Notes: a model not told the origin generated them from the letters alone. 64,000 nucleotides of DNA from Alistipes montrealensis (GCF_018362775.1 NZ_JAGYXY010000002.1:240769-304768), one strand, 5' to 3'. Counted from the stretch's first letter, positions 26,198 through 35,762 are shown. Numbers and translations are program-made.

Positions 26198-29100
26198 TTA
26201 TTTTCCGTCCCAAAGGTAATTTCCCGAACCGGAGAAATTACTGTCGTTGCACAGGTTCTCGATCGTCAGGTCAGCCGTGGCGCTCTTTCCTTTGAACTGA
26301 CCGCCAAAACCGCATTTTTCGATCGTCGTGCCGACAACCGAAGCGCCGGCAATACCGCCGCCGGACAACGTAAACTGGCCCGGGGCATTTCCGTACAACG
26401 GAGAGTAAAGAGTTCCGTAATGTTTACAATCGCTGACAGAGGAACCGTCGGAAAGGTCGGCAACGATACCACCGATCAGGATGATCGTCGTCGTACCCGT
26501 TCCGTCCGCCGCAAGGGTCGCCTGGTTCAGGCAGCCTTCGATCCGCGTATTCACCGCCTTGGAAGCAATACCTCCCGAACGGCCACCGCGGTTATCCGTG
26601 GGGAAATTGCCCGTATTGGTGCAATTCGCAATCTTCGCCGCTTCGGCATATCCGACGATACCGCCGCCCATGCCGCGATAAACCGACATCTCACCCGAGT
26701 TGGAACATCCCGAAATGACATTGATATCAGCCGGCGATACGGTTGCACCGACGATACCGCCTGCGCAGTTGGCACGGACCGTGGACGGAGCTTCTCCATA
26801 CTCCATGCTGTTGTTAAAGAAGCCTGCATCGACTTTGCCGCTGTTGGAGCAGTCCGAAATCGTGCAGCCCGACTCAAGCATCAAACCGACTGTACCGCCC
26901 ACATAAATGGGCTTGGCATTCGACTTCGCCAACGTACTGTGCGAAACAAGGGCCAGATTCTTCGAATCGGAAATCGTTGCGCCCGCACCGGCAACGTCAG
27001 CACCGCCGATGATGCCGGCAATACCGCCCAGGCAGCGAACATTCCAGTTGGCCGTTCCCGAATCCGGAGCGCCCGTTACCGAAACCTCTCCGGCATTGAC
27101 CGTATTCGATATCTTTCCGAGATGCTGGCCCACAATGCCGCCGACATAAACCAGCGCATCCGCCGTGTGCTCCATCTGCTCGATCTTAACGGATCCCGAG
27201 TTGGTCGTATCGCCGTTGCCGGTAACCGACCCTTCGGCTGTCAGCTGGCCCACGATACCGCCAACGTAGGCGTAGCGGGGACCGATGTATTTCTCCTTCA
27301 GGATACCCTCTTTACCGCCGGGGTTTCCGGGAGCCGAAACCTGTGCGACATTGACGACGTTCGACACCGCGCCGTCAGCCGAACCGACGATACCGCCCAT
27401 GATGACGAACTTGCAGATTGCAGCCGCAGAAATTGCACCGCGGTTTTTACTGTCGGAAAGCGCACCGGCCGTTTTGCCGGCCACACCGCCGATGTAAGCG
27501 TAACGGCACGCTTCGCCGTCGCTGTTATAGCGGTTGGCCATGATCGAAAGAGGCTGCTTGTTGGTACACCCCGTAACGGCTCCATCGGCGCATCCGACGA
27601 TACCGCCCGTATAGGAGTTATAGGCAGCCGTAACCTTCAATGCGATCGTCTTGCCGCCTTCGGTCGTACAGTTTTCGACCGTACCGCCGGCATAGCCGAC
27701 CACGCCGCCCGTGTACAGGTTGTATTTTTTATCCAAAGGCGTAGCTCCGTTGGAAGCGACGGCGCCTTCGTTGCTGCATCCCGTCACGACGGCCCCGGCT
27801 TCCGTTTCGGCGACTACGCCGCCGACCGAAATTTTGTTACCGGTCACCTTGTCGCCCAGCGTGATGAACGCCGTATTCGAACAGCCTTCCACGCGGCCCG
27901 TCGCACCGACCAGACCGGCCACACCGGCTACGCCGCACGCTCCGGCCACCGTAGCGGTGACATCGAGCGTTACGGCCGCCATGTTGCGGCAGTTTTTGAG
28001 CGTTCCGTTGCAAACGCCGGCGAACGCCGCTGCATAAACGTCCTTCGCAACGCTCTTGGCTGTCAGTTTCGACGTGGCGTCGATCGTCAGGTCGCGGATT
28101 TCCGAGCCCTCACCCATGTAGCCGAAGAGCGGCTGAGCCGTATTCCAGTTGAGGATCAGGTGCTCGTTGCCGGCTACGATGCCATCGAACGGACGCTCCG
28201 CCGTACCGATGGCCGTCCACTCGACGCCCTTCATATCGACATCGCCCAATACCTCGACGGTCTTGCCGCCTTCGCCCGATGTCCAGTCGGAGATATCGTC
28301 CCCGGTGTTGAACGCCTCGGCAAACATCTTCAGGCCTGCGCCCGAAACGATGCCGCCTGCGGGATAGAACGCCTGCTTGACGATCGGCAGCGCGGTTTTC
28401 ACCGCAATATCCTTGATCGCGAACTCGATTTCGCCTTCGCGCTCGGTCTTCGTATCGCTGGGGTTATCGGCAACGGAGAAGGTATAGACAGCCTGCTCCC
28501 CGTCCGGTTCGGCGGTATAGGTCACCCATGCCGGGCAAGTCACGCCGGCAACCGCTTCGGCAGGAGCCACCACGTCGAACGTGATTTCACCTTTCGCCGC
28601 AAGGTCGATTTTGTTGTCGGCATCGAACGCCACACCGGTTCCGAACTGGTAGACCGAATAGGTCGTGCTGTAACCGACCCCGTCGGTGGGTTCGATGGTC
28701 AGCGCACCGTAACGGCCCGCAGCGCCCGTATTGGCGTCGCAGCGAACGCGGAGCGTCGAGGTGGTCATACCGTTCGCATCCGGCTCGGAGGTCTCCACGA
28801 TCTCGGCGTGGATCCACTCCGAATCCACCGGCTGCCATTTCGAGAGGGTTTTAACCTCCACATCGAAGGCTTCGGTGTCGTTCGGCGCCACGACCGAATA
28901 AACGCGGTCGAGGATGAAAATGTTGCCCGACTGGTCGACGGACATCCGGTAGGTGAAAGCGCCGGCCGAAAGGGTGACCACGGCATCGCGCGACTTGAAG
29001 TCGTCGTTGGCCGTTACCTCGATCGTAAATTCGCCGCTGCCGATGTGGCTCTCTTCCTCGTCGACAACGCACCAGTCGCTGTCCGAAGCCACTTTCCAGT

Positions 29101-29293
29101 GGACGCTCTCCACATTGAGCGCCACGGCTACGGTTCTGGTCTGGCTCGAACTGGTCATGCCCCGGGTAGCGTCCCACGTCGGGGTCAGTACGACTTCCAG
29201 TTTATCGGGATATGCCGACGTTCCTTCGTCGGACGAACAGGCTGCAAAAACGGCCGTCACCGCCGCCAACAGCACAAAAATGAATCTTTTCAT
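26198..29293 (-). CDS. BACON-like/GLUG-repeat surface lipoprotein
   Basis: 1031-aa predicted lipoprotein. The signal ends at VFAAC followed by SSDEG, acidic enough to suggest surface export. Residues about 30-320 form three beta-sandwich units with BACON-like features (HWKVASDSDWCVVDEEE, KWQPVDSEWIHAEIVE, VTCPAWVTYTAEP). From about residue 330 a beta-helix begins with the module shared with the 605-aa protein (SGAGLKMFAEAFNTGDDISDW, DVDMKG, FDGIVAGNEHLILNWN), followed by many GGIVG/GGVVG turns and CSNxG or CTNxG repeats. The position 15 bp after SusD is where surface glycan-binding proteins are encoded. No catalytic residues were recognised. Confidence 0.85.
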   Translation of the reverse strand: MKRFIFVLLAAVTAVFAACSSDEGTSAYPDKLEVVLTPTWDATRGMTSSSQTRTVAVALNVESVHWKVASDSDWCVVDEEESHIGSGEFTIEVTANDDFKSRDAVVTLSAGAFTYRMSVDQSGNIFILDRVYSVVAPNDTEAFDVEVKTLSKWQPVDSEWIHAEIVETSEPDANGMTTSTLRVRCDANTGAAGRYGALTIEPTDGVGYSTTYSVYQFGTGVAFDADNKIDLAAKGEITFDVVAPAEAVAGVTCPAWVTYTAEPDGEQAVYTFSVADNPSDTKTEREGEIEFAIKDIAVKTALPIVKQAFYPAGGIVSGAGLKMFAEAFNTGDDISDWTSGEGGKTVEVLGDVDMKGVEWTAIGTAERPFDGIVAGNEHLILNWNTAQPLFGYMGEGSEIRDLTIDATSKLTAKSVAKDVYAAAFAGVCNGTLKNCRNMAAVTLDVTATVAGACGVAGVAGLVGATGRVEGCSNTAFITLGDKVTGNKISVGGVVAETEAGAVVTGCSNEGAVASNGATPLDKKYNLYTGGVVGYAGGTVENCTTEGGKTIALKVTAAYNSYTGGIVGCADGAVTGCTNKQPLSIMANRYNSDGEACRYAYIGGVAGKTAGALSDSKNRGAISAAAICKFVIMGGIVGSADGAVSNVVNVAQVSAPGNPGGKEGILKEKYIGPRYAYVGGIVGQLTAEGSVTGNGDTTNSGSVKIEQMEHTADALVYVGGIVGQHLGKISNTVNAGEVSVTGAPDSGTANWNVRCLGGIAGIIGGADVAGAGATISDSKNLALVSHSTLAKSNAKPIYVGGTVGLMLESGCTISDCSNSGKVDAGFFNNSMEYGEAPSTVRANCAGGIVGATVSPADINVISGCSNSGEMSVYRGMGGGIVGYAEAAKIANCTNTGNFPTDNRGGRSGGIASKAVNTRIEGCLNQATLAADGTGTTTIILIGGIVADLSDGSSVSDCKHYGTLYSPLYGNAPGQFTLSGGGIAGASVVGTTIEKCGFGGQFKGKSATADLTIENLCNDSNFSGSGNYLWDGK

Positions 29294-29308
29294 ACCTTGG
29301 GTCTCCTT

Positions 29309-30808
29309 TTATTTGCGTTTGTTGGTGTGGTCGGCCCACCAAACATTCGTAGTCATGTTGTTCGTACCTCCGAGCCAGCTGTCGAGTGCCTCGAAATAGT
29401 TGTTTTTGTTGCGGAACTCCTCGTCCGAGGGGTAACGCAGGCGGGTGGGCAGGATGCCGTCGTTGGCGGCCAGCGCCTTGACGGGCATCTCGGGATAACC
29501 CGTGCGGCGGTAATCGCACCACGATTCGATGCCGACCAGGAAGCTCGAAATCCACTTCTGGGTCATGATCCGTTCGAGCACCTCTTCACCGTCGAGCGCA
29601 TCGAGCGACACCTTCGAGTTGGAGAGGAACGATGTCAGGTCGGCCGCAGGATTGTCCGTCCACTCATAGACGGCCTCTGAAACGGCCTTCACGTAATACT
29701 CCTTCGGCGTGCCGGGAATCCAGCCGCGGTAGGCGGCCTCGGCCCAGATGAACCAGAGTTCCGAATAGTTCATCAGCGGAAAATGGTCGCGGTCCTGGAT
29801 CACGTTGCGACGATAATGGCCCGCCGTGTCGAAGTAGCCCATCAGTTCGTTATAGGTGATCTGCGTCGGCACGCCCACGAGTTTGTCGAAATAAAACGAC
29901 GCACGCGGGTCCTTCAGACCGACCGACGAATCGTACATCTCGTCCATCAGCCGTTCGCAGATCATGTTGGCGTTCCAGAGTCCGGCGCGGACGTTGTGGA
30001 ACGGCGTGTACTGTGCATTGACATTCGCGTCGAACTTCACGTCGGCGGCATCCGCACGGCTCTCGAAAACGGGATAAACCGACGGATAGGAGAAAATCTC
30101 GTTGAGCTTCGATACGGCGTCGAGGCGTTCCCCGGCCTGGTCGCTCTCGTCTTTCAGCGCGGCGCGCATCAAGAGGCGGACGTAGAGCGAGTTGCCGAAC
30201 TTGCGCCACTGGGCGACCTTTCCGTCGTACATGTAGTCTTCCAGCGCGTCGAAATCCTTACTCTCGGCCAGCAGTTCGTTGGCCAGTTCGAGTTTCGCGA
30301 ACATATCGCGGTAAATCTCCTTCTGGCTGTCATAGGCCGGGTAGAACTTACCTTCGGTATACCCCTTGCCGGCCTCGAAATAGGGCGCATCGCCGAATGC
30401 GTCGGTGATGTGCGAGAGGGTCAGCACCTTGAGGATGTAAGCGATGCCCAGGCCCGTCTTGTCATTGTCCTTCTCGGCCTGCGCACGCATGGTCTCGGCA
30501 TTGCCGGCCCAGCGGTAGATGTTCTGCCAGAAGTAGTTGATGATCGAGTTGTTGAAGCGGTAGTTATAGATACGCTCCGCCTGCGTCTGCGCCTGCACGG
30601 TGTACTGCATGAGCTGCGAGTTGACATCGAACGAGCGCTCCAGCAGCGCATATTCGAGGCCGAAGGTGATCGGCTGCACGTAGCTCGTGGCATTGGTGGT
30701 CTGCAGGGCGTTGTTGTTGACGTTCATCTCGTCGAAGTTGTCGCAGCCCGACAAAGCGAGCGCACCGAACGAGAAGGCTGCAGTCAGTTTTATAATCGTA
30801 TTTTTCAT
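29309..30808 (-). CDS. SusD/RagB-family lipoprotein (SusD-like_2 type)
   Basis: 499-aa nutrient-binding outer-membrane lipoprotein pairing with the upstream SusC. The signal ends at ALSGC, followed by DNFDEMNVNNNA, a hallmark start of the SusD-like_2 group. Helical repeats follow (YILKVLTLSHITDAFGDAPYFEAGKGY, FGNSLYVRLLMRAALKDESD), and the C-terminal part contains WFIWAEAAYRGWIPGTPKEYYVKAVSEAVYEW. In other families this type often partners with SusC proteins that have FecR control, which matches this locus. It lies 18 bp after SusC and 15 bp before the BACON/GLUG lipoprotein, indicating one transcript. Confidence 0.93.
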   Translation of the reverse strand: MKNTIIKLTAAFSFGALALSGCDNFDEMNVNNNALQTTNATSYVQPITFGLEYALLERSFDVNSQLMQYTVQAQTQAERIYNYRFNNSIINYFWQNIYRWAGNAETMRAQAEKDNDKTGLGIAYILKVLTLSHITDAFGDAPYFEAGKGYTEGKFYPAYDSQKEIYRDMFAKLELANELLAESKDFDALEDYMYDGKVAQWRKFGNSLYVRLLMRAALKDESDQAGERLDAVSKLNEIFSYPSVYPVFESRADAADVKFDANVNAQYTPFHNVRAGLWNANMICERLMDEMYDSSVGLKDPRASFYFDKLVGVPTQITYNELMGYFDTAGHYRRNVIQDRDHFPLMNYSELWFIWAEAAYRGWIPGTPKEYYVKAVSEAVYEWTDNPAADLTSFLSNSKVSLDALDGEEVLERIMTQKWISSFLVGIESWCDYRRTGYPEMPVKALAANDGILPTRLRYPSDEEFRNKNNYFEALDSWLGGTNNMTTNVWWADHTNKRK

Positions 30809-30826
30809 AATTGGGTTCCTCCTGCG

Positions 30827-33800
30827 TTAGAAAGTGATCTTGATACTGCCGCCGATAGCGCGGGTTCCGGGCATCTGGGCGATTTCGAATCCCGGCACGA
30901 CCGAAGAACCGCGCATGAAGGCGCCTTCGGGGTCCCATCCCGGGAACTCGGACCAGCAGAAGAGGTCGCGTCCGTAAACGGACAGCACGAGTCCCTTGAT
31001 GAAGCCGGTCTTGGAGAGCAGTTTTTTCGGGAATTCGTAGTCGAGGCGCAACTCGCGCAGCTTGAGGAACTGCGTGCTGACGAAGTTCTGCTCGGCGTTC
31101 TGGAACGCATAGGCCAGACCGTAGTATTCGGTGATGTCGGCCGTCTTGTGCGTGTTCTTCACGTAGTTGCCGTCGGGCAGCAGGTTGACGCCGTCCAAAA
31201 CCAGTCCGTCGTAACGTCCCGGAAGCGAAATCGTACCCTTACCGCGCGACCCCAGCAGGGCGTTGGAGTAGGAGTAGACGTGTCCGCCGAACTGTCCGTC
31301 GAAAGCCACCGAAAGGGTCAGGCCGTTCCACTTGACGCTCGTGCCGAAACCGCCCTTCCAGTCGGGCATGCACTCGCCGATACGCTGCAGGTCGTCGGAG
31401 TACTGCGGATAACCGTTCTCGTCGATCACCATCTGTCCGCTGACATCGGTCAGCGAACCGTCCCTGCCCACGATGAACGAGCCTTCGGGAGCACGCTTGT
31501 AACCCAGGCCGTACATCGTCGAAAGCGACTGTCCCTCGTAAGCCGTCATGTAGGCGTGCGACGAGTAGGAAGCCACGATCCACGAATCGACGCCCTCGCC
31601 CAGTTCGAGTACCCGGTTGCGGTTGAGCGCCCAGTTGATGTAGGCTTTCCACTGTACCTTTTTAGTCTTGATAATCGTTCCGTTGGCCGATACTTCCCAA
31701 CCCCAGTTGCGGATGCGGCCCGTGTTGCTGTAACGGCTCGCAACGCCCGAGGCCTGGCTTACGGGCATGCTCACGATCTGGTTCTTCGATTCGCCGTCGT
31801 AGTAGGCGATATCGAAGTTCAGGCGGCTCTGGAACAGGCGGATGTCGGCTCCGACCTCCCACGAGCTCACGATCTCGGGCTTGAGGTTCAGGTCGGCCGC
31901 CGTACGGGGAATCATGTAGTTGCCCGCGAAATCCGAAGAAGAGAGGTAGTTCGACGTGCGGTAAGGCTTCGTGTCGTTACCCACTTGTGCGAAACTGCCG
32001 CGCAGTTTCACCAGGTTGACGACGTTGCGCGCCGTACCGAAGTCGATCAGTTCGTTCAGCAGCACGCTGGCCGAAACCGACGGATAGAAATAAGAGTTGT
32101 TGTTGCTGGGCAGCGTCGACGACCAGTCGTTGCGGCCCGTGATGTCGAGGTAGACGGCGTCGCGCCACGAGAGCGAAACCAATCCGTAGATGCTGTTGGT
32201 CTGGCGCTCGTAGGAGTAGCTGTCGGTCTTGATGCGGTTGACCGAGTTGGCCAGCGAGTAGACGCCCGGCTGCTTGAGCTGCTCGGCGGTCTTGGCCGTC
32301 TGCACGAACGAGCGGTTGATGATGCTTCCGCCCAGGTTGGCCGTGATGTTGAAGCCGGCGCCCAGCTTGCGGTCGTATTTGAGCAGGAAGTCGGTCGAGA
32401 GCTGCAGCGAGGTGAGCTCCGTCTCGTTGTACATGCCGTATTTCTGCGAATAGGAGCTTTTCGGGTGGCGGGTCGTGCGCAGGTCGCGCGAGAAGTCGAT
32501 ACCGCCGCGGAGCATCAGGTCGAGACCCTTGTAAAGGTGGAGGTTCAGCGCCGTGTTGCCGAACATGCGGTCGCGGTCGAGCGAGTTGATTTGCTCGTAA
32601 GCCACGAAATAGGGATTGTTCTTGCCGCCCGAAAGGTCGGAGTCCTGCTGAATACCCTCCTGGCCGGGATACCAGTACTGCTTGGCCCAGTTCATGTCAA
32701 TGTTGGGCGACATGCACCACAGCGAATACATGATCGAGCTCGAACCGTAACCCATCACGGGCAGGTTGTCGTCGTCCTTGCGGTAGTAGGTCAGCGAGGT
32801 GTCCATCGAGAGCCACTTGTTAACCTTATTGTTGCTCTTGAGCGACAGCGACTGCTTGGACCACGGCGAATTGGGGATAATCGACTCGCTGCGGTAGTCG
32901 GTCACCGAAAAACGGATCGAGTTGTTCTTGTTGATCTTGCCGGAAACCGACAGCGTGTTGGTCGCGGTCCATCCGTTCTGGAAAAAATTCTTGAACCAGT
33001 TGCCGTAGCTGACGAACGGCGTCTTGATGCGCACGCCGTTCTCGTCGACACCGATACCGCGGTTCACGTCGTAATACTGATAGTAGAGCGTACCGTCCAT
33101 CTTGGGGCCCCACGACGACACGTCGAGCGTACTCGTACCCTCGCCGTCGACGGGATCGCCGTAATGGAAACCGTCGGTTCCCTTCGACGAGCCTTGTCCG
33201 TAGACATACTGGAAGTCGGGCGAGGAGTTGATCTGGTCGACGACGAAATTCGAGGTGAAGGTTACCGACACTGCACCGTCCTGCCCCTCGCCGGATTTCG
33301 TCGTGATGATGATGGCGCCGTTGGCGGCCTCCGAACCGTAGAGTGCGGTTGCAGCGGGGCCTTTCAGCACCGTGATGTTCTCGATATCTTCGGGATTCAC
33401 GTCGCCCGTACCGTTGCCGTAGTCGATCGAATAGGCCCCCGACTCGCCGCCTGCGGCCGAGGTGTTGAACATCGGCACACCGTCGATCACGAACAGCGCC
33501 CCGTTGTTATTGAGGTCGATCGACGACTCGCCGCGCAGCGTTACGCGCATCGAACCGCCGCCGCCCGTGTTGGCCTTGGCGACCGAAAGACCGGCCACCT
33601 GGCCCGAAAGGCCCGACATCCAGTTGGACGACGAAGCCGCCGACGAGAAAACGTCGCCCTTGACTTTCGTGGCGGCGTAACCCAGCGATTTTTCTTCGCG
33701 CTTCATACCCAGCGCCGTCACGACCACGTCGTCGATGGCCTGCGCCGTGCTGACCAGCTTCACGTCGATGGTCGTCTTGCTGCCGACATAGACATCCTGC

Positions 33801-34453
33801 GTCTTATAACCCAGGAAACTGAACGACAACTGATCGTTGGGGCGCGCCTTAATGCGGTACGAACCGTCACTTTCGGTGACGGCTCCCACAAGCGAACCCT
33901 TGACGATCACGCTGACGCCCGCAACGGGCTGTCCCGCATCGTCCTTAACAACGCCCCGGACCAGTGCCGGGGCCGCCGAAGCGGAGCCCTGTTGCTGGGG
34001 GGGGGTCACCTGCCGGTCCACACCCGCAGTCTGTCCGCCGGCAATGGTCCCGGCGGGCTGTACTTCCTGCGCCTGTGCGGCGGATTTGCCGCCGCCTTTG
34101 CGTTTGATCAGGATTTTGTCCTCGCGGAACTCATAGGTAAGGTCGCTCCCGGCAAAAATCTTCGCCAATACGTCGGGAACCGGAGCCTGCTTTACGGAAA
34201 GCGTCACCGGAGCAGCCTTGCCCACCAATTCGTTGTTGAAGAAGAACGTGTAGTAGGTCTGGGCTTCGATCTGTTTGAGGACCGTAGCCAGCGGCGCCCT
34301 CTCGACGGTAAGCGTTACGGTCGGAGCGGGTTTCTCCCCGGCTTCGGAGGCATGGGCGACGCCCGCAACCGCCAGGGACATTGCAGCGAGTCCGCACGCC
34401 AGCCAGCGTCGCAGGAGCCTGCAGCAACCTTCGAATTTGTCAAAATTGCTCAT
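30827..34453 (-). CDS. SusC/RagA-family TonB-dependent receptor with N-terminal STN domain
   Basis: 1208-aa outer-membrane transporter. After a signal peptide (about residues 1-36) comes an STN domain (VTLTVERAPLATVLKQIEAQTYYTFFF, residues about 45-115), which in signalling TonB receptors contacts FecR in the periplasm. A low-complexity linker (about 118-160) contains Pro codons made by a nine-C tract, then a CarboxypepD_reg-like domain (VRGVVKDDAGQPVAGVSVIVKG), plug (LRGESSIDLNNNGALFVIDG, NITVLKGPAATALYGSEAANGAIIITTKSG) and barrel. FecR is 35 bp upstream and SusD 18 bp downstream. The STN domain plus FecR implies ligand-induced sigma release. Slippage in the homopolymer would remove plug and barrel, so the gene may be phase-variable. 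Confidence 0.96.
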   Translation of the reverse strand: MSNFDKFEGCCRLLRRWLACGLAAMSLAVAGVAHASEAGEKPAPTVTLTVERAPLATVLKQIEAQTYYTFFFNNELVGKAAPVTLSVKQAPVPDVLAKIFAGSDLTYEFREDKILIKRKGGGKSAAQAQEVQPAGTIAGGQTAGVDRQVTPPQQQGSASAAPALVRGVVKDDAGQPVAGVSVIVKGSLVGAVTESDGSYRIKARPNDQLSFSFLGYKTQDVYVGSKTTIDVKLVSTAQAIDDVVVTALGMKREEKSLGYAATKVKGDVFSSAASSSNWMSGLSGQVAGLSVAKANTGGGGSMRVTLRGESSIDLNNNGALFVIDGVPMFNTSAAGGESGAYSIDYGNGTGDVNPEDIENITVLKGPAATALYGSEAANGAIIITTKSGEGQDGAVSVTFTSNFVVDQINSSPDFQYVYGQGSSKGTDGFHYGDPVDGEGTSTLDVSSWGPKMDGTLYYQYYDVNRGIGVDENGVRIKTPFVSYGNWFKNFFQNGWTATNTLSVSGKINKNNSIRFSVTDYRSESIIPNSPWSKQSLSLKSNNKVNKWLSMDTSLTYYRKDDDNLPVMGYGSSSIMYSLWCMSPNIDMNWAKQYWYPGQEGIQQDSDLSGGKNNPYFVAYEQINSLDRDRMFGNTALNLHLYKGLDLMLRGGIDFSRDLRTTRHPKSSYSQKYGMYNETELTSLQLSTDFLLKYDRKLGAGFNITANLGGSIINRSFVQTAKTAEQLKQPGVYSLANSVNRIKTDSYSYERQTNSIYGLVSLSWRDAVYLDITGRNDWSSTLPSNNNSYFYPSVSASVLLNELIDFGTARNVVNLVKLRGSFAQVGNDTKPYRTSNYLSSSDFAGNYMIPRTAADLNLKPEIVSSWEVGADIRLFQSRLNFDIAYYDGESKNQIVSMPVSQASGVASRYSNTGRIRNWGWEVSANGTIIKTKKVQWKAYINWALNRNRVLELGEGVDSWIVASYSSHAYMTAYEGQSLSTMYGLGYKRAPEGSFIVGRDGSLTDVSGQMVIDENGYPQYSDDLQRIGECMPDWKGGFGTSVKWNGLTLSVAFDGQFGGHVYSYSNALLGSRGKGTISLPGRYDGLVLDGVNLLPDGNYVKNTHKTADITEYYGLAYAFQNAEQNFVSTQFLKLRELRLDYEFPKKLLSKTGFIKGLVLSVYGRDLFCWSEFPGWDPEGAFMRGSSVVPGFEIAQMPGTRAIGGSIKITF
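33997..34005 (-). repeat. Nine-base C homopolymer in the SusC coding strand
   Basis: Run of nine G on the + strand, C on the coding strand, at about codon 150 of SusC in the linker between the STN and CarboxypepD_reg-like domains. The present length keeps the frame open. Confidence 0.9.
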
Positions 34454-34488
34454 TCATTTAAATGTTTAGGTAGTTGATAATCCGTGTG

Positions 34489-35502
34489 TTATTTTCGTTT
34501 TGCCCGCGACAGGAAATACTCCCCGTCGATGTTGGTGATGGACAGCCTCACCGGCGAGGTTTCGGAAATCATCCGAAGGGCCTCCGGGAGGGTTTCGCGA
34601 TCTACCACGCCCGTATATTGCAGGTTGGCGATCTCATCGTGGATATTGATCTTGACCTGGTAATAACGCGAAAGTTTGTTGGCCACATCCTTCAGCGGAT
34701 ACCCCGAGAAGACCAGCCTTCCCTCGATCCAGCCGATCGAATCGTCGATGCGCACCGCCCGCTTGGAGATCGTGTTGGCCGTGGCGTCGATCTGCAACTC
34801 TTCGTTGGGGTCGAGGATGATCACATCTTTTTTGACCTGCGCCTGCAGACAACCCGTATGGAGCGTCACCACAGCGAAATTCTCCCGGGCATAGGATTGC
34901 AGGTTGAACGACGTTCCCAACACCGTATAGTTGTTATTGGCGCTGTGAATGATGAACGGACAGTTTTTATCGGGTGTAATCGTAAAAAATGCCTCGCCGT
35001 CGAATTCAATCTCGCGCGTCGCCTTTCCGAATCCCGGGTCCAGGGTCAGCGTCGCCTCGGAATTCATGCAGACCGTCGAACCGTCGGGCAGCACGATGTC
35101 GCGTTTCTCACCGCGTGCCGTCCGATACTCCAGCGGTTGCGCAGCGCTGATCTCCGTTCCGGTCCCGGCTACGGGAACAGTCCCCGGAGTACGCTGCCAG
35201 AACCATACGGCGCAAACGCCGATCGCCACGGCCGCTGCTGCCGCAATATAACGGCGAAATATCCTCCGGTGCGTCTTCGCACCCCCGGGAACGGCGAACA
35301 GGATTTTGTTGCGGGCAGCGAAACGCGCCCATTCCTGCTCGGCCTTCGCCGATGCGGGCAGTTCCCGTCCGGTGAGACACGCCCTGAAATAAGCCCGGTT
35401 TTCGTCCGACTCTTCCAGCCATTCCGCCAGCATACCGGCCTCCTCTTTATTTAAGGTATTGCTCCGGTACGAATTGATCAGTCTGTCTATCTCCTTCTGC
35501 AT
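34489..35502 (-). CDS. FecR-family anti-sigma factor
   Basis: 337-aa inner-membrane regulator that in this family holds an ECF sigma factor until a TonB receptor signals. N-terminal cytoplasmic segment (RLINSYRSNTLNKEEAGMLAEWLEESDENRAYF), one membrane span (about residues 85-103, AAAAAVAIGVCAVWF), then the periplasmic FecR domain (RGEKRDIVLPDGSTVCMNSEATLTLDPGF, REIEFDGEAFFTI, VLGTSFNLQSYA) and a C-terminal DUF4974-like domain (VFSGYPLKDVANKLSRYYQVKI). It heads the - strand locus, 35 bp before the STN-containing SusC. The sigma gene usually found next to it is absent; the only ECF sigma gene in the window is at 20593-21207 on the same strand. Confidence 0.93.
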   Translation of the reverse strand: MQKEIDRLINSYRSNTLNKEEAGMLAEWLEESDENRAYFRACLTGRELPASAKAEQEWARFAARNKILFAVPGGAKTHRRIFRRYIAAAAAVAIGVCAVWFWQRTPGTVPVAGTGTEISAAQPLEYRTARGEKRDIVLPDGSTVCMNSEATLTLDPGFGKATREIEFDGEAFFTITPDKNCPFIIHSANNNYTVLGTSFNLQSYARENFAVVTLHTGCLQAQVKKDVIILDPNEELQIDATANTISKRAVRIDDSIGWIEGRLVFSGYPLKDVANKLSRYYQVKINIHDEIANLQYTGVVDRETLPEALRMISETSPVRLSITNIDGEYFLSRAKRK

Positions 35503-35636
35503 ATCGTTTTCACTAAACAGAATTTTTTTCCTTTGCTTTCACCCAGTAGACACACAGTTTCCGAATACCGACCCCCGAAAATGCAAATTCCCGCAATTTT
35601 TTTTCGAACGTCCCTTTTCCGCCCCTGCCGCAACGG

Positions 35637-35666
35637 GAAATCCCGGAACCAAAGCTCCGGGATTTC
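35637..35666. other. Palindromic hairpin in the FecR/GNAT divergent intergenic region
   Basis: Perfect 11-bp inverted repeat (35637-35647 with 35656-35666, 8-nt loop) in the 275-bp gap between divergent genes. No gene ends here and there is no T run, so termination is doubtful. It could be a protein-binding site or an upstream leader hairpin. The rest of the gap holds only the GNAT promoter candidate. Confidence 0.5.
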
Positions 35667-35730
35667 AGCTATTTCTCAGGCGAAACATCGGCCCGGAGGC
35701 AACCCGGACTGCTTCCGGCCCTCGGACAAA

Positions 35731-35762
35731 TTGGGTTTTGTGGGAAATTTGCCGTATCTTGC
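35731..35762 (+). promoter_or_regulatory. Candidate promoter of the GNAT gene
   Basis: TTGG at 35731-35734, a 20-nt spacer, then TATCTTGC at 35755-35762, one base off the TAnnTTTG -7 consensus. It lies 15 bp before the ATG at 35778. Confidence 0.5.

Noticed and set aside
22732..29293. Regularly spaced repeats in GLUG genes considered as a recombination cassette or CRISPR
   Set aside because: The periodicity is at protein level (beta-helix turns); the DNA repeats are too diverged for an array, and no recombinase is present.
26420..29680. 1086-aa open frame on the + strand opposite the BACON/GLUG gene
   Set aside because: Antisense of a repetitive coding region; its regular pattern mirrors the GLUG repeats and no domain is recognisable.
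29783..34477. 1564-aa open frame on the + strand opposite SusC and SusD
   Set aside because: Antisense shadow of two well-supported genes in GC-rich sequence; no signal peptide, no family motif, and composition typical of reversed codons.
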